IMG/VR virus record: IMGVR_UViG_3300020183_003776 | Coordinates: 1 to 21,915 of that record | DNA from: a virus | DNA length: 21,915 bases | Strand: one strand, 5' to 3' | In this document: piece after piece, positions 7,866-16,869 of the stretch | How positions within the stretch are numbered: position 1 is the stretch's first letter | How the letters are laid out: each line of letters begins with the position of its first letter | Position numbers and translations under genes: made by a program | The notes under the pieces: generated by a model | What the model was told of the DNA's origin: nothing | The model's database searches: none | The model's input: the letters and a program-made list of their open reading frames with translations, nothing else

Positions 7866-8616
7866 CTGGATACCTCTTGTCGTTGATAAAAAAGTCCCTG
7901 TGCTTCACCATTAGATAATCAATCTCTTTACTATCAACTAACCATGAACCCTCTGGATGGTCTATTCGTGCGTCATACTGCATGGTATTGCTTGTGCGGT
8001 CTTCGTGCTCTCGGTTTGCAATTAAAATATCCGAAACAATATGCGGCATCCCGTGCTCAAATCTCATACGGTGATAGAACTCAACATCCACTAGCAATTT
8101 AAGTTGCGTATCCAGATACATCTTTGCTTCATTTAATAGAGCAACACACGATGGGCTACCAAGAAGATTGCGTCCTTCTAAAATCATATCACACCATCTT
8201 GGCACGCAATCACGATGCGTTTCTACACCGTCTGTCGTGTGTGTAAAACCATGAAACAACCACTTACAATCGGTCTCATCAAATCCTTGTTTGATTTTCT
8301 CAAGTGCTTTATTATCTACAAACAAATCATCTTGCATAATCAACTTGAGAATTCTACCTTCTGCATTTTCCATTACACAGTTAATATTAGAACCCTGAAA
8401 TCCACGGTCATTTGGATTTTTCATATAGACAATATTAAATTCTTTGCTGCTCCTCTCACAGAATTCCTGAATGACATTATCTTTACTATGATCGGATATA
8501 ACAATCTCAAAGTCTTGGAATGTTTGTTTCTGAAGACCATTAAAAATATCAGTGAGATATTTTACACCTTGTCCCTTAAATTCATAGGTGGGAATGCAAA
8601 CTGAAATTTCAGGCAT
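7855..8616 (-). CDS. Glycosyltransferase family 2
   Basis: The protein is 253 aa from MPEISVCIPTYEF, the classical first strand of GT2 enzymes. It continues with LQKQTFQDFEIVISDHS (28-44), a conserved Asn-Asp stretch (NPNDRGFQGSN, 67-77) and the acidic motif IMQDDLF (93-99) in the DxD position. GT2 enzymes transfer a sugar from a nucleotide donor with inversion. The ATG at 8616 is preferred because the 26 extra codons upstream read through the end of the previous gene and precede a perfect GT2 N-terminus. This leaves an 8-base overlap. No membrane helix is present, so it is not a processive synthase. Confidence 0.85.
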   Translation of the reverse strand: MPEISVCIPTYEFKGQGVKYLTDIFNGLQKQTFQDFEIVISDHSKDNVIQEFCERSSKEFNIVYMKNPNDRGFQGSNINCVMENAEGRILKLIMQDDLFVDNKALEKIKQGFDETDCKWLFHGFTHTTDGVETHRDCVPRWCDMILEGRNLLGSPSCVALLNEAKMYLDTQLKLLVDVEFYHRMRFEHGMPHIVSDILIANREHEDRTSNTMQYDARIDHPEGSWLVDSKEIDYLMVKHRDFFINDKRYPDEN

Positions 8617-9412
8617 CAATTCTCTCCCATCGTTCAGGAACCAAATCTCTATCATCAAGTCCTGCCTCTGGACCAAACCAGTTTGTTGGTGCAATTACAT
8701 GTTCAGAACCAGACAACCATGCACCCCACCAACTATAAGAACTATTCACTATAATATGATGAGAGCACATGGACATCAAGCACATATCATGAATATTATC
8801 ACTAGAGTCAGAAACCAGGAACCTATCATCTGAAAAGAACTCTTCACTCTTTACCCAATCAGGTTCATCAGAAAATACAATTACAGGCAAGTCTGGAAAC
8901 TTGGCAAGTGCTTTTTCATAATAACTATTGGGTTGGACTGGATGATACTTTGACTTTACTACTTGGTCTGTGCGACGAACATGCAATGAGATTGCTTTTC
9001 CATCAGGAACAATCTGGTCAAAGATTTCCTTACAAGTATTCCAGACATCATCTCTCCACACAAAGTCATCCCGAACATCTTGTGCAATGTGAGCAAAGTA
9101 TTTCTCTGACTGAAAATATCCATAGAGATTTACATTGTCTTCACAGGTATTAAAGAGTTCTTTGTCAAAAGTAAAACTTGCTTCCTGAACATAGGGTGCA
9201 GGAAATAAATTTACCTCTTTGACTGATGGCAACTTAAATGCCATAAAAAGTTTATGTTGGTTCTCCTCATCATTAAACTCTTCATCATTTATTGGTCCAG
9301 GAGGAATGCAGAAATCAAATCCGCGATTTGTTGCAATACCTTTAGTTGCAGCATACTGGAACATTTGATTACCAAAGCGACCATTTTTACCTAGGTGATT
9401 ATGTCCAATCAT
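8609..9412 (-). CDS. GT11 glycosyltransferase (alpha-1,2-fucosyltransferase type), copy 2
   Basis: This 267-aa protein shows GRFGNQMFQYAA (11-22), the donor-binding HVRRTD (144-149), VIVFSDEPDWV (177-187) and NSSYSWWGAWL (223-233), followed by VIAPTNWFGP. It resembles the GT11 protein at 6206-7060 throughout, including GFDFCIPP against GYDWCIPP, LYGYFQSEKYF against LHGFFQSEKYF, and CLMSMCSH against CLMSLCSH. The pair looks like an old duplication with two unrelated glycosyltransferase genes between the copies. HVRRTD in place of HVRRGD may reflect a different donor or acceptor. The start has an ATGA overlap. Confidence 0.88.
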   Translation of the reverse strand: MIGHNHLGKNGRFGNQMFQYAATKGIATNRGFDFCIPPGPINDEEFNDEENQHKLFMAFKLPSVKEVNLFPAPYVQEASFTFDKELFNTCEDNVNLYGYFQSEKYFAHIAQDVRDDFVWRDDVWNTCKEIFDQIVPDGKAISLHVRRTDQVVKSKYHPVQPNSYYEKALAKFPDLPVIVFSDEPDWVKSEEFFSDDRFLVSDSSDNIHDMCLMSMCSHHIIVNSSYSWWGAWLSGSEHVIAPTNWFGPEAGLDDRDLVPERWERIDA

Positions 9413-10083
9413 AGTTTTGTTCCCTCTGGAAGAAAGAAATGAAATCCAAATGGTTTAATACCCTGTGTTTCTGGTAATGGTCGTTCATGTGAGAACCTTG
9501 CTGCAACCTCAATCGGTGCAATCTTACAACCAAGTGCTTCATAGATATGACGATTATGAACACAGATATTCCCATCTTCTGATGTGAAACCAACATTCAT
9601 ATGCTTATAGAAGTTTCCCCAATTCACATCAAAATGAATGTATGCATGTTTGGGAACATCCAAAAGTTTCTTACTGCGGAATGAGAACCCACCATTGCCA
9701 ACACGATGTGGTTTTCCCCATGGATCAAGATAGGCATCATCAGCAAGTGCCCAGGGTGCTCCAATGTAATCATAATTAAACCAATCATCATCCCACATCT
9801 CTGGATTGATTACAAATCCATCTGGTTGGATGAGGAGACAGTAATCCGTATCAATATGATTAGTGAGATTATAGAGGCAATAATAGTTGTAATCGTGTAT
9901 AGATTTAATCTCATAACATTGAGAGAACTCAATGTTCTCTGGGAGATTACCAGGGTCTTCGTGTGTAATGAGTTTAACTGCACCAAACTTGATGCCCCTC
10001 ATACTATACTGAAGAACTTTGATTGCGTCCTGAACTTTATTTGAGGAGATGCAGAATAATGTTACATTTGGAAGCTCAATCAT
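9409..10083 (-). CDS. DUF5672-type putative glycosyltransferase
   Basis: This 224-aa protein has the pattern I know from DUF5672 proteins, which sit in sugar clusters and look like GT-A transferases. It shows LIQPDGFVI (84-92, an acidic donor-site-like segment), DYIGAPWA (105-112), RVGNGGFSFRS (127-137), then TSEDGNICVHNR (167-178) and a final HERPLP/PFGFHFF region. The activity is not established from sequence. Both ends have ATGA overlaps, next to GT11 genes on both sides, which supports a transferase role in the same glycan. No signal peptide or membrane segment is seen. Confidence 0.75.
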   Translation of the reverse strand: MIELPNVTLFCISSNKVQDAIKVLQYSMRGIKFGAVKLITHEDPGNLPENIEFSQCYEIKSIHDYNYYCLYNLTNHIDTDYCLLIQPDGFVINPEMWDDDWFNYDYIGAPWALADDAYLDPWGKPHRVGNGGFSFRSKKLLDVPKHAYIHFDVNWGNFYKHMNVGFTSEDGNICVHNRHIYEALGCKIAPIEVAARFSHERPLPETQGIKPFGFHFFLPEGTKL

Positions 10084-11015
10084 AAATCACCTTCATAGAT
10101 ATTGGATGTTACTTTATACTCTTCCCATTCTACCCTACATTCATCAGGTGTGAAAAGTTTTCCCCGTCTATCCATATAGTGCGTGGGATAATTATATATG
10201 CTACAACCAAGAGACCACCATCCTTGTGAGCGGTTAAAGTCAAACCAATACTTTGGAGCAATGCAGTATTCTAAAGTCTCACTCAACCACAGGGGCCAAC
10301 AAGCAAATGTAGATGCTCCACAAATCACATGCTTGGCATTCTTCAGTGCAACAAAATCCCATGCAAGTCCTTCATGATAAGCAGGATACTCTGGGAGAAC
10401 TTGATTAGCAGTTTTAACATCCTCAGTCACAATCGCAAATTCCATTTTAGGATTGTGAGCGACCATTGCTTTAATCGCATTATCATAATAAGACCGTGGC
10501 AACCAACACCCAGCATTACCAATCATATCGCTTCCACGAAAATTGATAATACAAATATTATCTCCTTGAGTATCTGTATGTTCGTAATCTGGTTTAACTC
10601 GCAACCACTCTTTGACCAAATCAAGTTTATCATAGAAATAATCTTCAGACTGAAAGAGACCATCAATCTTAGTATTGTCTGAAATCAGAAAGAGGTTCTT
10701 ATCTGTCAGACGAATATCTGTCTTAAGTTGGGGGTCAGTGTGCTTACCGTGTCGATATTCCACATAGTAGTTCTCAATACCTTCTGGCAATTCTGTAGGA
10801 GGACCACCTGGAGGACTAGATCCACCAATCACTTCACGACCCAAATCCAAATCCATAAAATGGACACCTTCAGTATTGTATCTACGGTCTCCTAAATTTT
10901 CTCTACCAGAAATACCAAACTCATAACCAAGATTAAGAGCAAGCATTCGGGTTGTAACATAGGCAAAGAGTTGATTGCCAAATCCTTGTCCGTGATAAAG
11001 TTCAGTAATAATCAT
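10080..11015 (-). CDS. Divergent GT11-like fucosyltransferase-type protein, copy 3
   Basis: This 311-aa protein begins with the GT11 signature HGQGFGNQLFAYVTTRMLAL (8-27). It retains the downstream FQSEDYF (121-127) and an altered donor motif, NFRGSD (158-163) instead of HxRRxD. Where the other copies have NSSxSWWGAWL it has GASTFACWPLWL, followed by IAPKYWF. A Gly/Pro-rich insertion (GGSSPPGGPP, 64-73) is unique to this copy. It is likely a GT-B transferase for a GDP-L-sugar, but the changes point to a different substrate from copies 1 and 2. ATGA overlaps at both ends. Confidence 0.72.
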   Translation of the reverse strand: MIITELYHGQGFGNQLFAYVTTRMLALNLGYEFGISGRENLGDRRYNTEGVHFMDLDLGREVIGGSSPPGGPPTELPEGIENYYVEYRHGKHTDPQLKTDIRLTDKNLFLISDNTKIDGLFQSEDYFYDKLDLVKEWLRVKPDYEHTDTQGDNICIINFRGSDMIGNAGCWLPRSYYDNAIKAMVAHNPKMEFAIVTEDVKTANQVLPEYPAYHEGLAWDFVALKNAKHVICGASTFACWPLWLSETLEYCIAPKYWFDFNRSQGWWSLGCSIYNYPTHYMDRRGKLFTPDECRVEWEEYKVTSNIYEGDL

Positions 11016-11737
11016 TCTACTAGTACCTTCATTGTGTCTGCTACTTCAAAATTACACATCCATATCGTATATAATGCTCTCTCAATCATATGACTTTCTC
11101 CAGACAATTGTGCGTGTGCGACAAATGTCCTTAAGTTTTGATAAAAAACTTTCTCATACTTAAGAATATAATCTTTTGGCACGACATAGTTTGTTCCTGG
11201 AGCAAATCTTACATATCTTGGAAGAACAGGATTCTTAAAACAAAACAACATAAACTCATTGTAAGATTTGAAATACTTACTTGGATGGTCAGCACTATTC
11301 AAATACCAACTGTTGTTTGTTTCCATCCAACCACCATCGGGAGAAAGCATAGCATATCCATTCTGCAATGCTGGTTGTTCTAAATCATGAAAAGTCCATT
11401 CTTCTACAGGACAAAAACATTTGCTGTTAATAATCTTGTCAAAGAACTCTTGAGTTACATGACGACCAACGGTATTCCCTTTGATAAAAGAAATCACATC
11501 AGGTAAATTATCATAGTTGTCTATGATAAAAGTCATGTAATCATAAATGTTATATCCATTTGGTGATGTATTTACAACATTATACTTTGGATATTTGTCT
11601 TTTAGTCCCGATGGTTGAACAATTACATCTTTGTAAGATCCACCATTCCAAGTCTTGTCATAAATTAAATGTGGATTAGGATAATTCCTAACCCACTCCA
11701 AGTCATTGTCATAACTTGAGATACAAAGAAAATTCAT
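11012..11737 (-). CDS. DUF3431-like putative glycosyltransferase
   Basis: This 241-aa protein resembles DUF3431 proteins, found in fungi, algae, large viruses and some bacterial sugar clusters. The supporting segments are NGYNIYDYMTFIIDNYDNLP (60-79) followed by DVISFIKG, and later RFAPGTNYVVPKDYILKYEK with FYQNL and a final IERALYTIWM. DUF3431 members are thought to be glycosyltransferase-like, but no activity can be assigned from the sequence. The ATGA overlaps at both ends place it firmly in the operon. It has no signal peptide or membrane helix. Confidence 0.65.
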   Translation of the reverse strand: MNFLCISSYDNDLEWVRNYPNPHLIYDKTWNGGSYKDVIVQPSGLKDKYPKYNVVNTSPNGYNIYDYMTFIIDNYDNLPDVISFIKGNTVGRHVTQEFFDKIINSKCFCPVEEWTFHDLEQPALQNGYAMLSPDGGWMETNNSWYLNSADHPSKYFKSYNEFMLFCFKNPVLPRYVRFAPGTNYVVPKDYILKYEKVFYQNLRTFVAHAQLSGESHMIERALYTIWMCNFEVADTMKVLVE

Positions 11738-12669
11738 TGAGACAGACTATCTTCTACAATTTTATCAAAGAAATACGGAAGCGTCAATGAACTCAAATCC
11801 ATCGTTTGTGCTTGCTGAAAAAGATTATCATTCTCAATTAAAAGTTCTTCTGTAACTTCGGAATAGTCATTTACAAACAGCACAGGTAAATCTTTATATA
11901 ATTCTTGCAGATACGGATGCTTCTTCATCACTGGCACTCGTCTCATATAGAGAACCTCCCAGTTACGATGACAATCAATCGCATTTCCTCTGGGGCAAAT
12001 CATAAATTTAACTTGTGATAGGTTGCGTAGAAAGACAGAGAACGGAACTCTTTGCTCATGAACTTCTGCCCAAGATTGATTGCGGAACAAATCTTTTATG
12101 CCAACTCTTTCCTGATGAGATCCTTCATTGTGACTAACATATAAAAGACCAGGAGGGTTAGATGGAAGATTTCTTATAGCAGAAGCAATATCTTCTATCC
12201 TTTTATCATCTGGCGTCATTCTTCTCTGCAATCCGTAGGGAGCAGGAATGACTTTACCTCCATGAGACACAGCATTGACAGCAGAAACACACAAAACATT
12301 GTCAGGTATTGCCTCAAAGATATAATCATCAGTTGGAGTATCTTCCAGATTAGTAAAGATAATAAATCTCATATCTGGAAAGTTTGCACACAGTCTTAGT
12401 AAATCATTTTTGGAATGAAGTGCGTCAATATAGGGTCTATCTGCTTCACTTACCTCAACAATATATCTTTTGTATAAACGAATATTATCAATAAACAAAG
12501 TCATATAATCACGACTTTTCTTTATCTCAAATAACTTACTCACAAACTCTACATTGGTGAGATTTGCATCCTTCATAAAAGAAGTATAGATGTTTCCCCA
12601 CTGACCAGACTGGTCTCCAAAAGAATAATCACAAAGTTTAGAAAGTGCTACACCCTCAATCAGTTCCAT
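11734..12669 (-). CDS. Exostosin/GT47-like glycosyltransferase
   Basis: In this 311-aa protein the C-terminal half carries the exostosin-type donor-binding region: FMICPRGNAIDCHRNWEVL (222-240), then RVPVMKK, LYKDLPVLFVNDYSEVTEE and a closing helix. The N-terminal half is not distinctive. GT47/exostosin enzymes transfer glucuronic acid, GlcNAc, galactose or xylose in animals and plants, and relatives occur in bacterial LPS clusters and algal viruses. The link to glucuronate would fit the 6-dehydrogenase in this island, but that is inference. It overlaps the upstream gene by 10 bases. Confidence 0.72.
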   Translation of the reverse strand: MELIEGVALSKLCDYSFGDQSGQWGNIYTSFMKDANLTNVEFVSKLFEIKKSRDYMTLFIDNIRLYKRYIVEVSEADRPYIDALHSKNDLLRLCANFPDMRFIIFTNLEDTPTDDYIFEAIPDNVLCVSAVNAVSHGGKVIPAPYGLQRRMTPDDKRIEDIASAIRNLPSNPPGLLYVSHNEGSHQERVGIKDLFRNQSWAEVHEQRVPFSVFLRNLSQVKFMICPRGNAIDCHRNWEVLYMRRVPVMKKHPYLQELYKDLPVLFVNDYSEVTEELLIENDNLFQQAQTMDLSSLTLPYFFDKIVEDSLSQ

Positions 12670-13517
12670 GGCTTAATCAAATCAACATACTTATCTTGAT
12701 TTTGTTGGATATATTCTGGAAAAGTATCATCAATCGGCACAGGAACTAAACGATTTGTACGTCCCAGTGGATCAAGTCCCATATCAATTCTTTGTTCCAT
12801 ATTGTCGATATTAGATGAGACGTTGTTCTCTGTGTGCTCATAAGAAGCAAGTTTGAGCCGCACATTATCAGCATCACCCAAGAAACTAAAGTGCCATCCA
12901 GCATTCTCAATTTGATATGCTTGCCTCCAATCGGTGCGAAGACGATCTACCGTTGTGGTCTTCAGATGTTTAAATGTACAAAGACGTGTTCCTTTCCAAT
13001 TCTCTTGATAGAGATAGTTTAGTTTAAAGTAAAATGCACGGCATTGAGCAACATAATTATGTGCTGGATCAAACCAATCCAAATCCTCAATCACATATGG
13101 ATTGATAATCTCATCGGCATCACTGGTCAATACAATATCATCATCAGATGCACCTGCTCTGACAAGACCATAAGCACTACACTCACGATTATACACAGCG
13201 CGTTGGAAACGAATGGGTAAGTCAATATAACGTGTCCCACTTTCATCAGTGCTATTATAGTCTGTATGAAATGGTTTCTTCACAAGATACTCACTAAAGT
13301 CATCGGGAATGGTCTCCGTGACATTGTGAATAATTTTATCGTTAAACTTACCGAAGCGGTCTTTGTTCTCTTGATAATACAGTGGTTTCTCATTTCCACT
13401 GACGGTAAATGGAGATTCAGTCAGAACAAAATAATCTACAACATCATTCAAGATATTAAGACGTAGTTCTAAGAGTTCTAACTCATTAAAGAATATGAAT
13501 GAATCAAATACGGTCAT
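12660..13517 (-). CDS. Glycosyltransferase family 17 (N-acetylglucosaminyltransferase-like)
   Basis: The 285-aa protein begins MTVFDSFIFFNELELLELRL (1-20), the near-invariant GT17 opening. VVDYFVLTESPFTVSG (26-41) follows, and the metal site SDADEI lies at 132-137. A later AGWHFSFLG is the family's WHFS segment. GT17 is named for the bisecting beta-1,4-GlcNAc transferase of animal N-glycans; bacterial and viral members are common but mostly untested. The ATG at 13517 overlaps the upstream TGA as ATGA and gives the canonical N-terminus; an ATG five codons earlier is less likely. The donor is uncertain. Confidence 0.87.
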   Translation of the reverse strand: MTVFDSFIFFNELELLELRLNILNDVVDYFVLTESPFTVSGNEKPLYYQENKDRFGKFNDKIIHNVTETIPDDFSEYLVKKPFHTDYNSTDESGTRYIDLPIRFQRAVYNRECSAYGLVRAGASDDDIVLTSDADEIINPYVIEDLDWFDPAHNYVAQCRAFYFKLNYLYQENWKGTRLCTFKHLKTTTVDRLRTDWRQAYQIENAGWHFSFLGDADNVRLKLASYEHTENNVSSNIDNMEQRIDMGLDPLGRTNRLVPVPIDDTFPEYIQQNQDKYVDLIKPWN

Positions 13518-14203
13518 ACATTTAAAACGCAAGTGTTACTTTCTTTAGACAGTCTTCCGATCTGTTTGAACTTAGCAATAATCTTAGGATCAACTACATT
13601 TGGATCAACATACCAATCCTCATAAGGGTTACCTTCGTTGGCAACATTCCTTACGACTAGTTCATAACCAAGATCCTGAAGGAACCTCATCGCCTCTTCT
13701 TGGCAGTCAGGACCGTCTCTATACATATCAGTTTCATAAGTGATAACTGAAAAACGATACTGATCAAAAGGAATATTCTTAAGTGCTCTCAGAGTTTGCT
13801 CTGCAGGTTCAATATCAACTTGAAGATAATCAATTTGTAGGGGAAGATCATTCTCTTCAAAAATTTCAGCATAATCTACAGCAGTTGCATCTTCACAAAG
13901 GCAAGGACTCTTACGAAAATCATTATAGAAATCTACAGCACTCTGAATGATTTCAAATGATACACCTTTCCATCCAAACTCACTTTCCAGAAGATAACTG
14001 TTGTTGATTACAACTGGATGATCTCCGCCAATTTCAACATAAGTTCCATTCCTTTTGCCATCCAACATACTCAAGACAAACATATCTTGAAATGCCTGAG
14101 AATAATTATTCTCAATATTTTCTGCACCAGGAAACTTATGACGAAGATTGCCATAATCCTTTTTAAAATACCTATTGCAGTTGGGAAAAATAAATTGATC
14201 CAT
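13514..14203 (-). CDS. FkbM-family methyltransferase
   Basis: This 229-aa protein has the FkbM layout: SQAFQDMFVL (35-44), the SAM loop TYVEIGGDHP (54-63) with NNSYLLE, GWKGVSFE (77-84), and DYLQVDIEPAE (127-137) with acidic residues typical of the fourth strand. FkbM-type enzymes usually O-methylate sugars or lipids and are common in phage and cyanobacterial glycan clusters. The ATG at 14203 shares one base with the upstream stop (TGATG). A longer reading would need a TTG start. It probably methylates a sugar of the glycan made by its neighbours. Confidence 0.82.
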   Translation of the reverse strand: MDQFIFPNCNRYFKKDYGNLRHKFPGAENIENNYSQAFQDMFVLSMLDGKRNGTYVEIGGDHPVVINNSYLLESEFGWKGVSFEIIQSAVDFYNDFRKSPCLCEDATAVDYAEIFEENDLPLQIDYLQVDIEPAEQTLRALKNIPFDQYRFSVITYETDMYRDGPDCQEEAMRFLQDLGYELVVRNVANEGNPYEDWYVDPNVVDPKIIAKFKQIGRLSKESNTCVLNV

Positions 14204-15195
14204 CAGTCTTTCCAATAATCGTAAATGTCTTTTGTAACCTCATAGTCCATTTTCTTAACTTTTCTGTTTGGTTGTTTCATTGCCCAAACAAACACACTTT
14301 CAATGAGTTCATCTAGATTTGTTTCATCTCTAAATTCTAACACAGTCTTTGCTTTTGTGTGATCACAGTAAGCATGTTTTACCTCATGCCTTGGTTCCCC
14401 ATGTTCAATTGGAACCTCATAACCATACTTCTTACCAATCCTCTGAACTGCATTTGCAACTTCATTCAAACTGAAATACTTATCAGCACCAATATTAAAA
14501 GTCTCACCATCGTAATCAGTGAGAAGTTTATCAAAGGGATCCATATAATATCTGATATCAGAGAATGCTCTAGTTTGTTCTCCATCACCATACACAAGAA
14601 TTGATTGTCCATTCAGAGTTTTGCGAATGAAAATACCAATCACATTACGGTAGCGATCCCAAATGTTTTGATATACGCCCAGAACATTATGAGGACGAAC
14701 AATATTATATTTCAAACCAAATTGCTGACGTGCTAATTCAAGATCAACCTCAACAGCATACTTAGCAACACCATAAGGATCAATTGGTTGTGGGCGTTTG
14801 TCTTCAGTAAATGGAGGTTCTTGAGCTCCATAAACTGCCATACTAGATGTAAAGATCATCTTTGTACCGTGAGTAATACACTCATTAATCAAATTTGCAG
14901 AGCAAATAAGATTATTACGATAGTTATAGTTGCGAATAAAAGGAGATAATCCTTCTGCGGCATAAGCAGCAAAGTGGCACAGAACATCTGGTTTATGTTC
15001 TTCAAACAACTCTACAACTTTCTTTCTTTTCTCTAGGTTCAATTTCACAAAAGTAAAATTTTCCCCCTGAGGGACAAATGCTTTATGCCCACCAGAGAGA
15101 TCATCAATTCCAATTACTTTATGCCCATTAGCAATCAAATGCCTAGAATAATTAGCACCAAGAAGTCCAGCGCAACCTGTTACGAATACTTTCAT
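14203..15195 (-). CDS. NAD-dependent sugar epimerase/dehydratase (extended SDR, GalE-like)
   Basis: This 330-aa extended SDR has the NAD loop TGCAGLLG (6-13) and the acidic residues after strand 2 (IDDLSGG, 30-36). The catalytic serine region is FTSSMAVYG, and Tyr141-Gly-Val-Ala-Lys145 is the YxxxK pair. VRPHNVLG and the late NIGADKYFSLNEVANAV follow the UDP-glucose 4-epimerase plan. The likely activity is 4-epimerisation of a UDP- or GDP-sugar, but extended SDRs change specificity easily. It overlaps its upstream neighbour by ATGA and its downstream neighbour by one base. Confidence 0.8.
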   Translation of the reverse strand: MKVFVTGCAGLLGANYSRHLIANGHKVIGIDDLSGGHKAFVPQGENFTFVKLNLEKRKKVVELFEEHKPDVLCHFAAYAAEGLSPFIRNYNYRNNLICSANLINECITHGTKMIFTSSMAVYGAQEPPFTEDKRPQPIDPYGVAKYAVEVDLELARQQFGLKYNIVRPHNVLGVYQNIWDRYRNVIGIFIRKTLNGQSILVYGDGEQTRAFSDIRYYMDPFDKLLTDYDGETFNIGADKYFSLNEVANAVQRIGKKYGYEVPIEHGEPRHEVKHAYCDHTKAKTVLEFRDETNLDELIESVFVWAMKQPNRKVKKMDYEVTKDIYDYWKD

Positions 15196-16016
15196 TCGGG
15201 TAATTTATACTCCAACATTAATTTTCTTTGTTCTTCGTTGTTTCTCCAACTACAAGGATAAACTGGAATGTAATCCTTCAATTCAACTTCATTAATAACA
15301 ACATCGGTATCATACAACATAGTATAATTTAGATGTTCTGTCAAGTAAGCATCTGAAGTATAAAGGTTTTTAATATTATGAGAGCATAGAGCAGCGGAAA
15401 CACCGAAAGTTCCAACACCAGAAGTTGCCAGATTTTTTGCAGCAAGAAGAGTTGCATAATCTTGAGCAACTGTTAGAGTTTGAAACTTAATACGATCAAT
15501 CTTTTTAAGTTCAGGAAGAACAGGATTGTTATTAACTGGTTCAGTAACAACAATCATATTCGGAAACATATCAAGAAGAAGCATGTAATAGTCCAGAGGA
15601 TTTTGAACATAGTTGTGAGGTTTTTCATATTCCCTCTCAATAATATCACCACCACGAATATGAACTACTACAGTTTCATCATCAAATGGATCTAGATGTT
15701 CTACTTTCAGATTTGGGTAGATGTATTCTTTACAAATTCTACGAATGTTTTTATGCACATGTTCTTTAGAAATTCCGATTTCATTACCACCCTCAAGAAC
15801 TCCATTATCACAGTGCATGGTTGCTTCCCAGTTATAGAACTTACCAGCAACGTGCTGTCCATCGGATCCAAAGTTACAAACAAATTTACCAATCACTTCA
15901 TGATCTAGGTTTTGCTCAAAGGTATGTCCCTTTTGTTCGGCAAGCATAATGGCATTTGCAGTCTGTTGAATGTTATTTCCCAGTCTTCCTGCCCAGTGTG
16001 ATACAGAGTATCTCAT
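15192..16016 (-). CDS. Fucosyltransferase-fold (GT-B) putative glycosyltransferase
   Basis: This 274-aa protein has WAGRLGNNIQQTANAI near the start (8-23), recalling the GxxGNQxF of GT11 and related fucosyltransferases. VVVHIRGGD (116-124) takes the place of HxRRxD. The later SGVGTFGVSAAL is where these enzymes have the Ser-Phe-rich donor loop. It is too divergent to place confidently in one CAZy family. GT11-like or an O-fucosyltransferase relative are the best options, so use of a GDP-L-sugar donor is inferred. ATGA overlaps lie at both ends. It has no membrane segment. Confidence 0.65.
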   Translation of the reverse strand: MRYSVSHWAGRLGNNIQQTANAIMLAEQKGHTFEQNLDHEVIGKFVCNFGSDGQHVAGKFYNWEATMHCDNGVLEGGNEIGISKEHVHKNIRRICKEYIYPNLKVEHLDPFDDETVVVHIRGGDIIEREYEKPHNYVQNPLDYYMLLLDMFPNMIVVTEPVNNNPVLPELKKIDRIKFQTLTVAQDYATLLAAKNLATSGVGTFGVSAALCSHNIKNLYTSDAYLTEHLNYTMLYDTDVVINEVELKDYIPVYPCSWRNNEEQRKLMLEYKLPE

Positions 16017-16867
16017 TCACTATACTCCTTTTTCATTTCAGCAAACACTTTAGCGATGCCTTTATCAAGGGTAGTTTTGGGCATCCACCATCCAGTGATG
16101 TAATTGTCTGCTTCGTTTCTCTTATCCATCTGAACACTATCTTTTGCGACTCCAGGTTTAATTTTTACATCAAACCTTTCAACTAGATTGAATTGTCCCT
16201 GAATAATTTCAGCAACACTCTTGATAGAATCATTCCTAAAAGAGGTGATATGAAGAGGATCCGTTGGTTTGAAGTCAGAGTAACAATTCATGATTGTTTC
16301 CAATGCTTCACAGCAGTCTTCCGCATAAAGAAACTGACGTTCCTCTGTTCCATCAGTGAGCATCTCAAACTCACCTTCCTCAAATCCTCTGCGAATAAAG
16401 TCTGTAATAACGTGAGACTTTTCAGCATCTTTTTCTACGCCATAGACATTCCAGAACTTTACAGTCAATCCATTGAGAGTTTGAGTATAAAGTTCTCCTA
16501 CTCGCTTCAACACTCCATACGGTGAATAACTCATGTTACTCATTTGAGATGAAGCAAAGACAAATGGTTTGCGATATTCTTTCAACCACTGAAACACATT
16601 TGCCATGATGCGAGTATTGTTATTAATAAACTCGTAGGTATGCTGATACTTTTTCAGATACCTAGATCCACCAACATCGAAAGCAAGAAAAAATACAAAA
16701 TCAGAAAGTCTAATGTCATGTTGAAGTTTAGGATTTGGAATAGCGGTAAGATCCTGATCCTCACCATTTACAACATCAAACTCTGTTACTTCATGTCCCT
16801 TGTCACGAAGATACTCTGTCAGATATGCACCAATCTGACCACCAGATCCAAGAATAGTTACTTTCAT
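16013..16867 (-). CDS. NAD-dependent epimerase/dehydratase-like SDR
   Basis: This 284-aa extended SDR has the NAD loop LGSGGQIG (6-13) at the start and FASSQMSNM (104-112) at the serine position. Tyr117-Gly-Val-Leu-Lys121 is the active-site pair. The protein is shorter than GalE or RmlB, and the exact reaction (epimerase, dehydratase or reductase) cannot be read. The ATG at 16867 is chosen, two bases after the upstream stop; an alternative TTG two codons earlier would overlap it. Next to the GDP-mannose epimerase it may act on the same nucleotide-sugar pool. Confidence 0.72.
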   Translation of the reverse strand: MKVTILGSGGQIGAYLTEYLRDKGHEVTEFDVVNGEDQDLTAIPNPKLQHDIRLSDFVFFLAFDVGGSRYLKKYQHTYEFINNNTRIMANVFQWLKEYRKPFVFASSQMSNMSYSPYGVLKRVGELYTQTLNGLTVKFWNVYGVEKDAEKSHVITDFIRRGFEEGEFEMLTDGTEERQFLYAEDCCEALETIMNCYSDFKPTDPLHITSFRNDSIKSVAEIIQGQFNLVERFDVKIKPGVAKDSVQMDKRNEADNYITGWWMPKTTLDKGIAKVFAEMKKEYSE

Positions 16868-16869
16868 AT

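Noticed and set aside
9399-9596. 65-aa minus-strand reading frame
   Set aside because: It is a shadow inside the DUF5672-type gene, in a different frame and without recognisable features.
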